This document shows, in pieces, positions 28,959-37,538 of a stretch of DNA of 64,000 nucleotides (its first letter is position 1; the number at the start of each line of letters is the position of its first letter). Origin of the DNA: Candidatus Kapaibacterium sp. (GTDB lineage: Bacteria; Bacteroidota; Ignavibacteria; Kapaibacteriales; UBA7675); NCBI GenBank assembly GCA_028284775.1, contig JANQRB010000101.1:1-64000 (forward strand), written 5' to 3'. Position numbers and translations under genes: made by a program. The notes below the pieces were generated by a model. It saw only the letters and a program-made list of their open reading frames with translations, did not search any database and was not told the DNA's origin.

Positions 28959-29144
28959 TAGAGGCCGACACCTGCGGTTAAGCGCAATCGAACTCGACTG
29001 GGGCAGCGCCGACTATCGTGGAGGGATGCCCAACGCGCCGGGGCCGCTGCAACTAAACAAATCGGGTCCGAGAGTGTCTATTGACAAGCTCCCAAAAAGA
29101 GCAGCCCATACTATGCGCAGCGCGGCAAGCCCGGAGTCTCAGCA

Positions 29145-30857
29145 ATGAAGGACATCAATTCCAGAGAGTCAAGGCCGGAAATCGATTTCAGGCCGGTAGA
29201 TTTCAGCCCGGCACGGCTGCCCGCTCTGCTCGACGAGCTTAATCGACAGATATACCGGGATCCTAAGAACGGTCTGCTGCGGGCCCAGGCCCTGAAGCGC
29301 GCGGCGCGCGCCAGCGGACATATCGCACTCAGTCTGCAAGCGCTGGGATTATGCGTCGAGGCCGCGCATATAGTGCACAACACGGCACTTATGCAGGAAT
29401 GTATAGAGGAAATTCGCAGCTTTGCCGATAACGTGCCAGAGACGCCGCAACGCTGTCTCTACGATACAATTTTAGGAACATCCCTGGCGGTGACAGGACA
29501 GTTGACGGAAGCCGCCGGTCACCTGCACAATGCCGTCCGCCTCGCCGAACTGGATGGCGGCGCCATTTCTCCCCGGATTCGGGGCCAGACATTGATTTGC
29601 CTCGGTATGTTGTACAAACATATCGGCAGCTACAGCAAAGCGCTCGAGTTCTGGCTCAGGGCCAACAGGATTGCCGAATACGAAAGGCCGTCCGGCCAAA
29701 GTGTTCCGCTGCTGTGCAATATTGGCGGTCTCTACGCAATGCAGGGCGATGGCGCGCAGGCAAAGGCATATTTCGATTGCGCTCTTGAGAGGGCGCAGCG
29801 GCAGGATAGTGATTTTGCCAGGGCGAATGCTCTTATCCATGCCGGCGAAGGCCTTGTGGTTTTAGGTGAGATCGAATCCGCCACAGAGCACTACAGGCAG
29901 GCGATTGTGCTCTATCGCAACAGCGGCGCGCGGCGCGAACGTGCATTGGCGCTGCGGCACCTGGGCACGGCTCTGAGGAAGGCCGGGCAGCCGCAGGAAG
30001 CGTTGGAACATCTGCAGGAGTCCCTGAGCATACTCTCCGGCCGCGGCGAGCCGGGCCTGTTGAGCTCGGTCCTCCATGAAATCGGCGCCTGCCATTCCGC
30101 TATGCAGCGCATGCCGCAGTCTCTGCGGTTTCTCCGCCGCGCGCTGCAATTGGCAATCGAGGATCAGGATCTGGCCGAGCAAAGCGATCTGCACAAACGC
30201 CTGGCAGAGCTCTACGAACAGCAGGGCAAGCTGCAGGACGCCTTGCGGCAACGCAAACAGTTTGAACATTGTCGCGAGACGCTACTCAACCTGGAACAGC
30301 AGCGAGAATTCGCCCGCATCGAACTGCGCGATAATCTGGAAAGGGCGGAACGAACCAGCAGACAGCTCCTGCGCCGGTCCGAAGCAGCCGAACTGCGGCT
30401 GGCGGAAAAGACGGAAGCGGCCGGTACACTGGCACTGCGGCTAGTACAGCGCGAACAGGCGCTTCGACATTTGCGCCAACAGATTTCCGAGTATGGCAGA
30501 AACGCGCGCGGACCGGGCCGGGATCTGGTGGCCAGGCTGCTGGCCGCTATCGACAGTCTGCTGAAACAAGAACAGCAGGAAAAGGGAACCGAACTTAAAC
30601 TCGAGACACTCTTCGGCAGATTCGTCGCCGCCCTGCGCCGCCGCGAATCGCAGCTCAGCGCGGCGGAAATTCGTATCTGCATCCTGCTGCGCCTGCACCT
30701 GGCCAGCAAAGAAATCGCCGACATCCTGTTCAAATCGGAAGCCACTATCCGGACGCAGCGCCGCGACATCCGCCGCAAACTGGGGCTGAACCGAGCCGTT
30801 AATCTCGAATCCTTTCTGGCGAGCCTGGACGACGAGACCGCCAAGTCCGTGCCCTGA
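29145..30857 (+). CDS. TPR-coiled coil-LuxR HTH regulator (R1)
   Basis: 570 residues, soluble. About seven well-formed TPR units span residues 105-385 (for example LICLGMLYKHIGSYSKALEF, LLCNIGGLYAMQGDGAQAKA, LRHLGTALRKAGQPQEALEH). A long charged coiled coil (about 385-460) begins with the family linker LLNLEQQREFARIELRD and ends in the heptad-like QREQALRHLRQQI. The LuxR/GerE-type HTH starts at about 504: AAEIRICILLRL, SKEIADILFKS, ATIRTQRRDIRRKL. R1 differs from R2-R4 in its N-terminus and carries TQRRDIR in the recognition helix instead of THRRRIR. GGAG lies 9 bases before the ATG. It is the first plus-strand gene after a long minus-strand block, 280 bp before P1, which it may control (inference from position). 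Confidence 0.9.
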   Translation: MKDINSRESRPEIDFRPVDFSPARLPALLDELNRQIYRDPKNGLLRAQALKRAARASGHIALSLQALGLCVEAAHIVHNTALMQECIEEIRSFADNVPETPQRCLYDTILGTSLAVTGQLTEAAGHLHNAVRLAELDGGAISPRIRGQTLICLGMLYKHIGSYSKALEFWLRANRIAEYERPSGQSVPLLCNIGGLYAMQGDGAQAKAYFDCALERAQRQDSDFARANALIHAGEGLVVLGEIESATEHYRQAIVLYRNSGARRERALALRHLGTALRKAGQPQEALEHLQESLSILSGRGEPGLLSSVLHEIGACHSAMQRMPQSLRFLRRALQLAIEDQDLAEQSDLHKRLAELYEQQGKLQDALRQRKQFEHCRETLLNLEQQREFARIELRDNLERAERTSRQLLRRSEAAELRLAEKTEAAGTLALRLVQREQALRHLRQQISEYGRNARGPGRDLVARLLAAIDSLLKQEQQEKGTELKLETLFGRFVAALRRRESQLSAAEIRICILLRLHLASKEIADILFKSEATIRTQRRDIRRKLGLNRAVNLESFLASLDDETAKSVP

Positions 30858-31139
30858 AGGGACTTGCAACGCCATACCACACTCTTACCACATCGTTGAG
30901 CTAGGAATGCCGCCGACGCCGCGCTATTATGGGCGGCGTTGATCAGGTACCAGTTTCAACACCATCGCCCGGCAAGCTCCGGCGACCAGGATTATTAATC
31001 GTCGCCGGGCCACTCTGCTTAATCCGCCGGCATGAGGCGGCAATCGCCCGCAAGATCATGAAGAAACGAACTCCACGGACTGCGAACGCGGCAGTGTGCA
31101 CGATCACATTTTTCCAACATTTTTACCGGAGACTTCAAT
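30858..31139. other. Intergenic R1-P1 with weak hairpin
   Basis: A 282-bp gap. ACGCCGC (30916-30922) pairs with GCGGCGT (30933-30939) but no T-tract follows, so termination is uncertain. The stretch before P1 is T-rich (around 31107-31127) and may hold its promoter. The conserved upstream module of P2-P4 is not present here. Confidence 0.35.
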
Positions 31140-32867
31140 TTGCGATCACAAACTCTGACCCTCACTCTACAACGCTGTTGTCTGGCGGCGGCGCTGCTGC
31201 TGCCCCTACTGGCCTGGCGGGCGGCTGCCCAGCCTACCTGGGTTATCGAGGAGCTTTATGGCGATACAGATAGCGACGATGCCTACCAGGTAGTCACTAC
31301 CAGCGACGGCGGCGCGCTGATGTTCGGCCCTTCCGTCACGCCGGGCGCAGCGCCGCCCTTTGCCGTTACGCCCACGCTTGTCCGCGTCGATCCGCTCGGC
31401 GCGCTTGTCTGGACGCAGTCCTACCAGATTGAAAGCTTCAGCCCGGACTACGACGTGATTGTGCTCGGCACCGGCGATATCGTCTGGACCTGCGGCGCGT
31501 TGGATGCAGCCGGCTCCGGCACCTATGGCGTATTGGTTTGCAAAACCAACAGCACCGGCGGCGTAATCTGGACGCGCATGCTGGGCTGTCAGCATCGTGA
31601 AATGTATAGCGCCGCCATCACCCAGGCGGCCGGCGGCGACCTGATTATCGCCGGCGGAACTAGGAACGTTCCGCCCGGCCCCGACGTGAGCGACCTTTTT
31701 GTCTGCCGTCTGGATGCCTTCGGCAATCTGAAGTGGGCTAGTATGTACAGCGGCACGAATTTCCTGGACGTGGGCGCCGATGTGAAAGTTGATGCCAATG
31801 ACGACATCTATGTCGTTGGCAGCGCCACGGATGTCGCTGCCTTTCCCAATCCCCAAAAGGCGCTGCTGGTAAAACTGCAGCCCAATGGCGGCATTAACTT
31901 TTTCCGTCTCTACGGCAATAGCGGCGCCGACGAATACCGGAGCCTGACGCTCGATGCTTCCGGCGATATTTTTGCTGTCGGTTATTGGGATCGCGGCGGC
32001 GCCAACAGCGACATCTATGTGTCGCACATCAGTTCATTTAACGGTCTGCAGCTGGGCCCTTCCAGCCGTTACGACGTCTCCGGCGATATCGACGGCGCGC
32101 ATCGCATCATTCCCAGCCTGACGGCCGGCAACTTCGTCATCAGCGGTATTACGACCGCCTGGCCGGGCGGCCTGGGCAATCAGAATGCCTTTGCAATGGA
32201 GATCGGTCCGGGCCGGGGCGCGCCTGCTTGGATCAATGTCTACGGCAGCGTTCAGACGGATTTTGCGCGCAGCATCGCGCAAACGCCGGGCAATCCGAAC
32301 TGGCCCTACAACACGGGACCGGGCTACTGGATTGCCGGCAGCCTCATCGTCAGCCTGGCGCCGCCCCTCAGTCCGCCTGATATGTACCTTCTGCGCAGCG
32401 CGCCGACCGGCCAGACAGGTTGCCAGACTGCGCTGCAAGCCATTGAAGTGAAAGAATCTCCCCAGGAAACAATCATCGGCTCATCGACGGCCTGCGTAGA
32501 TGTCCGCTCGATAAGCCTGGAAGCGGAAGCGCGGCTTAGGCTCAGCCCGCGCTGCGCGGGTCAATGGTTGACGCCGAAGCAAGCGCTGCCCGGCTCGGGA
32601 GATGCAGCCGCTGAAAACGGCACCGACCTGACGCTGCAGCCTCATCCCGTCCCCGCCGGCGAGCTGCTGCGCCTGCGCCTGCCGGATACCGACATCCGGC
32701 GCGTTGAGATCCGCGACCTCAGCGGTCGTTTGCTGTACCGACGTGATCTGAAGGAAGGCGCAAGCCTGCTCTCGATCCCGACCGCAGCTTGGTCGGCCGG
32801 AATGTACAGTTTCAAGATCATCACATCCTCATCCGTAGAGCTTCGCAAACTAGTCCTGACAAAATAG
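31140..32867 (+). CDS. Secreted propeller-like protein with three-Cys module and T9SS domain (P1)
   Basis: 575 residues from a TTG at 31140 with GGAGA 7 bases upstream; this start gives a clean signal peptide (LQRCCLAAALLLPLLAWRAA, cleavage after AAQ, about residue 31). The body is built of repeats alternating a 'TSDGGALMFG' turn with 'VDPLGALVWTQSY' and 'LDAFGNLKWASMY' strands, the pattern of quinoprotein-like propellers. Residues 427-476 form a short module with Cys428, Cys452 and Cys472 in exactly the same spacing as P2-P4. The C-terminus (PHPVPAGELLRLRL, EIRDLSGRLLYRR, GMYSFKI) is a T9SS-type domain. P1 is the most divergent of the four. It sits between regulators R1 and R2. Confidence 0.88.
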   Translation: MRSQTLTLTLQRCCLAAALLLPLLAWRAAAQPTWVIEELYGDTDSDDAYQVVTTSDGGALMFGPSVTPGAAPPFAVTPTLVRVDPLGALVWTQSYQIESFSPDYDVIVLGTGDIVWTCGALDAAGSGTYGVLVCKTNSTGGVIWTRMLGCQHREMYSAAITQAAGGDLIIAGGTRNVPPGPDVSDLFVCRLDAFGNLKWASMYSGTNFLDVGADVKVDANDDIYVVGSATDVAAFPNPQKALLVKLQPNGGINFFRLYGNSGADEYRSLTLDASGDIFAVGYWDRGGANSDIYVSHISSFNGLQLGPSSRYDVSGDIDGAHRIIPSLTAGNFVISGITTAWPGGLGNQNAFAMEIGPGRGAPAWINVYGSVQTDFARSIAQTPGNPNWPYNTGPGYWIAGSLIVSLAPPLSPPDMYLLRSAPTGQTGCQTALQAIEVKESPQETIIGSSTACVDVRSISLEAEARLRLSPRCAGQWLTPKQALPGSGDAAAENGTDLTLQPHPVPAGELLRLRLPDTDIRRVEIRDLSGRLLYRRDLKEGASLLSIPTAAWSAGMYSFKIITSSSVELRKLVLTK

Positions 32868-32919
32868 GATCAATCGGCTTGTAAAGCCGGAAAACCCCAA
32901 TGCGGGTTTACCCGGGAAC

Positions 32920-32950
32920 GGGCTGCCTTAGGGCGGCCCCTTCTCTTGTC
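32920..32950 (+). terminator. Probable intrinsic terminator after P1
   Basis: GGGCTGCC (32920-32927) pairs with GGCGGCCC (32932-32939) around a four-base loop, with one G-T pair, and is followed by CTTCTCTT. The T-tract is interrupted, but it lies 50 bp after the P1 stop codon. Confidence 0.5.
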
Positions 32951-33058
32951 GGCTTTGCTGTCAACACCCGCCAGTTGAGCTGAACTGCCACAATCGGCGA
33001 CAGTCCTCACCTTAGTATCAATGCCCGATCCGGTGATGGAATACGACCAATTATTTTG

Positions 33059-33066
33059 TATGTTCG
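33059..33066 (+). promoter_or_regulatory. Candidate -7 promoter element of R2
   Basis: TATGTTCG, preceded by a T-rich TTATTTTG, lies 190 bp before the R2 start. It matches the position and context of the elements before R3, R4 and R5. No good -33 TTG is seen, so the call rests on the comparison. Confidence 0.3.
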
Positions 33067-33255
33067 GACTCCGCTTGCCTCCCTCAAAACGATCAGGTGT
33101 CCTTCAAGCACGGCAGTGTTGCCGGCTGCAATCGCGGCATTCCTCGCCGCTGATACCAGCCGCCGAAACGATCCGGCAACCGCACATATGAGAGCTTCTC
33201 CGCTCCACAGCAAGCACTTTCAGATAGCGATGTCGACTCGTCGACAGAATTGAGC

Positions 33256-34992
33256 ATGCAGAAGAAGACCGGAACAGTTGATAGCGCCCCCGAAAGTGAC
33301 AGCCGGGCAGCAAGCGATGGCGAAGACTGCGCCGCAAACGCGGGGCTGCCGTCTCCGCCGCTCACGCTGACCAATGAGGGACTCGGTGAGGCTGCCGGGA
33401 ACTACTTCCTCCATTTTAACAGCGACGCACGGTCCGGACGACATTTTGCCCGCGCGATGATGCATGCCGCCGAAGCGGGCGAATCGCTCGAAGCCTATAT
33501 GTGGTCCGCTAGTCTCTGCGCCCATGCATGCTACTATCTCAACGATGAAGCCGAAATGCAGCGCTATCTCGATCTGGTTCGCGGCTGTAAAGTACGCCTC
33601 TCGACGCCCGCCGAACATGGTATGTACTTCTCTATTCTCGGAACCGCCCTGGGTCAGTCAGGCCAGCTGGCGGCGGCATGCGACTATTTGCTGCAGGCAC
33701 TCGTCTATGGCAGGGGACGCCGGGAATGCCTGCGCTCCTACCGCCAGGCCCTCTTCAGTCTGGCGGACAATTATCGGCAATCGGGCAACTACAGTTCCGC
33801 TCTTTCTCTGCTTCTCTCTATGGACAGGCTGCCGCCGGGCACGCGACGAGCGCAAGAGAGAATCATCAAAACGGACCTGGTTCTCGGTCTGCTGTACCGG
33901 CGAATCGGCGACAGCGAAAAAGCGCGCTTCTACTACGAACAATATCTGGACGCCTGCCGAAAAAAGGACTTCTTCCAGGGCATCGCCTCCGCCTACCTGG
34001 AAATCGCCGAAATCCTGATCGAGGATCTGCGTTTAAGCGCGGCTCAATCCTATCTGCGCAAGGCGGCGGCAATCAGCGAAAACAATCACAATATCAGAAC
34101 GACGGCCTTTATCCAGCTTGCCAATGTCCGCATTCTTTCGCTGCAGGGCAAGAGTGAAGAAGCGCTGGCATTGCTTGCAACAATCCAGCAAGGGACGAAC
34201 TTCAGCGACTTTTCCGATGTGCAGTTGCAATTGCTGCTTGATACCGGCATGCTACTCCTGTCGCAGGACAAGATCGAGCCCGCAACGGAATACTTACAGC
34301 AGGCCCGCGCCCTGGCCGAGCGGGACGGCTTTCGTCACAGTTTACTGGAAATTCTACTGCAACTCGCGGACATTGCCGGCAGCAGGGCTGCGAGCGCTGA
34401 AGAAGCCGCCTTGCGCAAACGCGCCGCTGCGCTGCACGAGGAAATTCTGGGCGTCCGCCGGATGCGGCAGGTCATCAAAATCGAACTTCGCGAGCAGCAC
34501 AAGTCAGCGGAACGCGAGGCGGAAGAATTGCGTCGACAACAGTTGATCGACCGTGATCAGACCCGCGGCATCGAAGACGAGCTTCAGCTGCTGGCACTGA
34601 AGGTAGGCCAACGCGACAAGGCTTTAGGCAAGCTGCGCGAACTCCTAGGCCACCACACGGAAGCAAAGGAAGACGTCCGCGACCTGTTGCGCCAACAGTT
34701 TCTGGCGACAATCGATTCTTCACTGGGCCGCGAAGAGTCCGACCCGCTCTTCGCCGTTAATCTCCAGCATAATTATGGCGCGACCGTGGCCAGCTTGAAA
34801 AGCCTGGGACCGCAGCTCACACCGACCGAGATCAAAATCTGTCTGTTGCTGCGGTTGAAATTCGACAGCAAAGAAATTGCGACTCTGCTTTTCAAGTCGC
34901 TCGAAACCATCCGCACGCACCGCCGCCGTATCCGCCGCAAGCTGACTCTTCCGCATGGAATGAACCTGACGAAATTCCTGCTGGAGCTGTGA
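33256..34992 (+). CDS. TPR-coiled coil-LuxR HTH regulator (R2)
   Basis: 578 residues from the ATG at 33256; a TTG two codons earlier (33250) is an equal alternative and neither has a clear Shine-Dalgarno. Residues 20-110 form an N-terminal block shared with R3, R4, R6 and R7 (LPSPPLTLTNEGL, ASLCAHACYYLNDEAEMQRY, RLSTPAEHGMYFSILGTALG). TPR-like helix pairs run to about residue 390. The linker LGVRRMRQVIKIELRE leads into a coiled coil that ends QRDKALGKLREL. The LuxR-type HTH begins at about 521 (TPTEIKICLLLRL, SKEIATLLFKS, ETIRTHRRRIRRKL). No membrane segment is seen, so the protein should be cytoplasmic and could act as a one-component regulator; the TPR region is the likely ligand or partner site (inference). 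R3 follows after 390 bp. Confidence 0.9.
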   Translation: MQKKTGTVDSAPESDSRAASDGEDCAANAGLPSPPLTLTNEGLGEAAGNYFLHFNSDARSGRHFARAMMHAAEAGESLEAYMWSASLCAHACYYLNDEAEMQRYLDLVRGCKVRLSTPAEHGMYFSILGTALGQSGQLAAACDYLLQALVYGRGRRECLRSYRQALFSLADNYRQSGNYSSALSLLLSMDRLPPGTRRAQERIIKTDLVLGLLYRRIGDSEKARFYYEQYLDACRKKDFFQGIASAYLEIAEILIEDLRLSAAQSYLRKAAAISENNHNIRTTAFIQLANVRILSLQGKSEEALALLATIQQGTNFSDFSDVQLQLLLDTGMLLLSQDKIEPATEYLQQARALAERDGFRHSLLEILLQLADIAGSRAASAEEAALRKRAAALHEEILGVRRMRQVIKIELREQHKSAEREAEELRRQQLIDRDQTRGIEDELQLLALKVGQRDKALGKLRELLGHHTEAKEDVRDLLRQQFLATIDSSLGREESDPLFAVNLQHNYGATVASLKSLGPQLTPTEIKICLLLRLKFDSKEIATLLFKSLETIRTHRRRIRRKLTLPHGMNLTKFLLEL

Positions 34993-35382
34993 ACTGGCAG
35001 CTTGCCGCCCTGATGCTGCGGCTTGCACGAAGGAAGCATCACCGGCGCCGCCGTTCCGATTCCAGACCACTCGTCCGCGTCATTCAAGTGCAGACGTAAA
35101 ATCACGCCTGCGGCAGAGACAATCGCGGCGGCTCCTTCAGACTGGTACAGGGTTCTGGAACGAATGCGTTATTTTCCGTATGTTAATTTTTCCATCTGCT
35201 TGATTCATCTGACGAAACATCGATCGGCGATCCGTCTCCAGCTTCTACCGCTCTCGGCCTCTGCCCTGCCTCTCTCCTTTGACGTCACGGTGGGACTGTC
35301 CCAGTCGCCTTGATTTTGCACGAATGCCCAATGAGGCTTCGCGGCCTCACTCGAGAATTGTCAGCAAGCCTGAGGAAAGCAG
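34993..35382. other. Intergenic R2-R3
   Basis: A 390-bp gap that contains the R3 promoter candidate (35172-35186). GATGCT (35012-35017) and AGCATC (35035-35040) can pair with a short inner stem, but no T-tract follows. No gene seen. Confidence 0.35.
35172..35186 (+). promoter_or_regulatory. Candidate promoter -7 region of R3
   Basis: TTTTCCG followed by TATGTTAA (35179-35186), 197 bp before R3. The same TTTTCCGTAT string recurs before R4 at the equivalent distance. Confidence 0.35.
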
Positions 35383-37095
35383 ATGAGCGACCGTAACTCC
35401 GATAATCGACAGCCGCAAGCCGGCGCCGCAGATCAGAAAACTCTCCCTGGCCTGCCGTCGCCGCCGCAGGTGCTGACCGAGGAAAATCTGGATTCCGCCA
35501 TCCGGATGTATTTCGAGCATCTGGACCGTAACGTCGAGGCCGGATTCCGCTATGCCCTCGCGCTGGTGACCGCCGCCGAAGCCGGCAATGCCCTCCCGGC
35601 ATATATCTGGGCCAACTGCCTTTGCGCCGAGGCCTCCTACTTTCTCAACGACATGACGCAGATGCGACACTTCCTGGAGCGTATCAGACAGTGCCGGCAG
35701 CGCCTCTCGACGGACGTGGAGCATTGTATATATCACACGGCCCTGGGAACAATGTTGGGCCAAGGCGAATCGCTTGCGGAATCGACCGCTCACCTGCTCA
35801 AGGCGATTGCGATTGGTCGGGGCAAAGCCGACTGCCTCCGTTCGTACCGTCAGGCGCTGCATTGCCTCGCGGACAACTATCAGCAGGCGGGCAACTTCAG
35901 CGAGGCGCTGACCGTGCTCCTGACCCTGCAAGAGCTGACTCCGCTGGAATTGCGGGAAGAAGCAGGCACGAGCAAGACCGACCTTCTGCTCGGCACGCTG
36001 TACAAGCAGATCAAAGACAATGACAAAGCGCGCCAATACCTTGAGCGTTATCTACAAGGCTGTCGGAAAATGCTGTATTACCAGGGTATGGCGGAAGCCT
36101 ACCTGGACATCGGCGATATTCTGATTGATGAGAATAGGCTGGACAAAGCCCGAAACTACTTGCGCAAAGCCGAAAGCATCAGCGAAGAGCGCGGTTTCGT
36201 CAGGCTGGAACTTTCGGCCCGACTGACCCTGATGCATGTGCTGACGCTTGAGGGCGAGTATCTGGCCGCCCAGGCGATGCTGGAAGAAATACAAGGGAAA
36301 TCGCAGCTTCGCAGCCTTCCTGATCTGCATCTCCAACTGATGACCGAATCGGGCATGCTCTACAAAGCTTTGGGCCGGAACGAAGCTGCAAGCGGGAAGC
36401 TCGAAGCAGCCCTGACGCTGGCGGTGAACAGCGAATACCGCCAGCAGGAAATGGAGATCTCCCTGCTTCTTGCCGACCTCGCGGGCCTGCAGGGCGCCAG
36501 CGCGAAGGAAGCCGCCCTGCGCAAACGCGCCGCTGAGCTGCACGATGAAATCCTCGGCGTTCGCCGGTTGCGACAGTTGATGAAAATTGAATTGAGCGAG
36601 CTGCACCATACGGCGCAGCGCGAATTAGGGGATATCCGCCGGCAGCAGCAAGAACAGCAAGCCTACACCAAGAGTATCGAGAAAGAGCTGAAAGCGCTCG
36701 CGCTTCAGAAAACCCAACGCGATGAGGCATTGCGCAAACTACGTCGGCTTATCAAACGCGATTCCTCATCACAGCCCAAGGACATGGCATTGCGGCAACA
36801 GTTGCTGGCAACGATTGATTCATCGCTCGGCAGCGAAGAGCCCGACCCGCTCCTGGCCAATGATTTACAGCGCAATTACGGAGCATTGGTAATGAGCTTA
36901 AAAGCCCACGGACCGCGCCTAACGCCGACCGAGATCAAAATCTGTATTCTGCTGCGCCTGGATTTCGCCACCAAAGAAATCGCCGTCCTGCTCTTCAAGT
37001 CGGTGGAGACGGTTCGCACTCATCGCCGCCATATTCGCGGCAAGCTGGCTTTGCCGAAAAAAATGAACCTGCTAGGCTTTCTGATGAGTCTTTGA
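35383..37095 (+). CDS. TPR-coiled coil-LuxR HTH regulator (R3)
   Basis: 570 residues; GAGGAAA sits just before the ATG. It is the closest relative of R2 and R4 over its full length. The N-terminal block reads PPQVLTEENLDSAIRMYFEH then ANCLCAEASYFLND; the TPR region runs from about 75 to 380 (ALHCLADNYQQAGNFSEAL, TLYKQIKDNDKARQYLERY). The linker is LGVRRLRQLMKIELSE and the coil ends QRDEALRKLRRL. The HTH begins at about 513 (TPTEIKICILLRL, TKEIAVLLFKS, ETVRTHRRHIRGKL). DNA around 36517-36552 is almost identical to that of R4 at 38663-38698, while flanking sequence is more diverged. It probably has its own promoter at 35172-35186. Confidence 0.9.
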   Translation: MSDRNSDNRQPQAGAADQKTLPGLPSPPQVLTEENLDSAIRMYFEHLDRNVEAGFRYALALVTAAEAGNALPAYIWANCLCAEASYFLNDMTQMRHFLERIRQCRQRLSTDVEHCIYHTALGTMLGQGESLAESTAHLLKAIAIGRGKADCLRSYRQALHCLADNYQQAGNFSEALTVLLTLQELTPLELREEAGTSKTDLLLGTLYKQIKDNDKARQYLERYLQGCRKMLYYQGMAEAYLDIGDILIDENRLDKARNYLRKAESISEERGFVRLELSARLTLMHVLTLEGEYLAAQAMLEEIQGKSQLRSLPDLHLQLMTESGMLYKALGRNEAASGKLEAALTLAVNSEYRQQEMEISLLLADLAGLQGASAKEAALRKRAAELHDEILGVRRLRQLMKIELSELHHTAQRELGDIRRQQQEQQAYTKSIEKELKALALQKTQRDEALRKLRRLIKRDSSSQPKDMALRQQLLATIDSSLGSEEPDPLLANDLQRNYGALVMSLKAHGPRLTPTEIKICILLRLDFATKEIAVLLFKSVETVRTHRRHIRGKLALPKKMNLLGFLMSL

Positions 37096-37538
37096 GAAGG
37101 GACGTCTTGCGGCCCGGATCGCGATCATCAAAGGGCCACGACGCCGTCCGCCAGCCTGACATTTCTGGCAAGCCTTGCGCGCCGGACAGCACAGCTCGCC
37201 GAAGACAATCAGGCGGAATGCTGTGTTAGGCAGAGTATTCGACAAGTACCTTCCTTTCATTCGACACTGTCCGGAAATTCAGCCGAAAGTCAAAACCGGC
37301 AGAACGCTAATTTTTCCGTATCTTAGGACCGACCTAAAAACAGCGCATTCTGACAACAAAGCCTTCTCTCGACAATCCGCCTCACTCCCATTCAAGACCG
37401 CTGTCAGTCGATCGGTAGCCTTTTGTCTGCGGCCGGTTATTGTTGCGGCGGCGCCAATGTCGCACAGGTACCGATCACATTGTAGCGTGAAAGGCAGAAC
37501 CATAGCCATCGTATTGTCCGGACACAAGGAGACTGAGG
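37096..37538. other. Intergenic R3-R4
   Basis: A 443-bp gap that contains the R4 promoter candidate at 37312-37326. No convincing gene. GGCCC/GGGCC near 37118-37137 could pair but has no T-tract. Confidence 0.35.
37312..37326 (+). promoter_or_regulatory. Candidate promoter -7 region of R4
   Basis: TTTTCCG followed by TATCTTAG (37319-37326), 213 bp before R4. One mismatch from the Bacteroidota -7 consensus TAnnTTTG. The shared string with the region before R3 supports it. Confidence 0.35.

Noticed and set aside
33056..33253. Possible leader peptide gene before R2 whose stop overlaps the R2 start
   Set aside because: The leaders of R3, R4 and R5 have no comparable frame ending at the start codon, so a conserved signalling or leader peptide is not supported.
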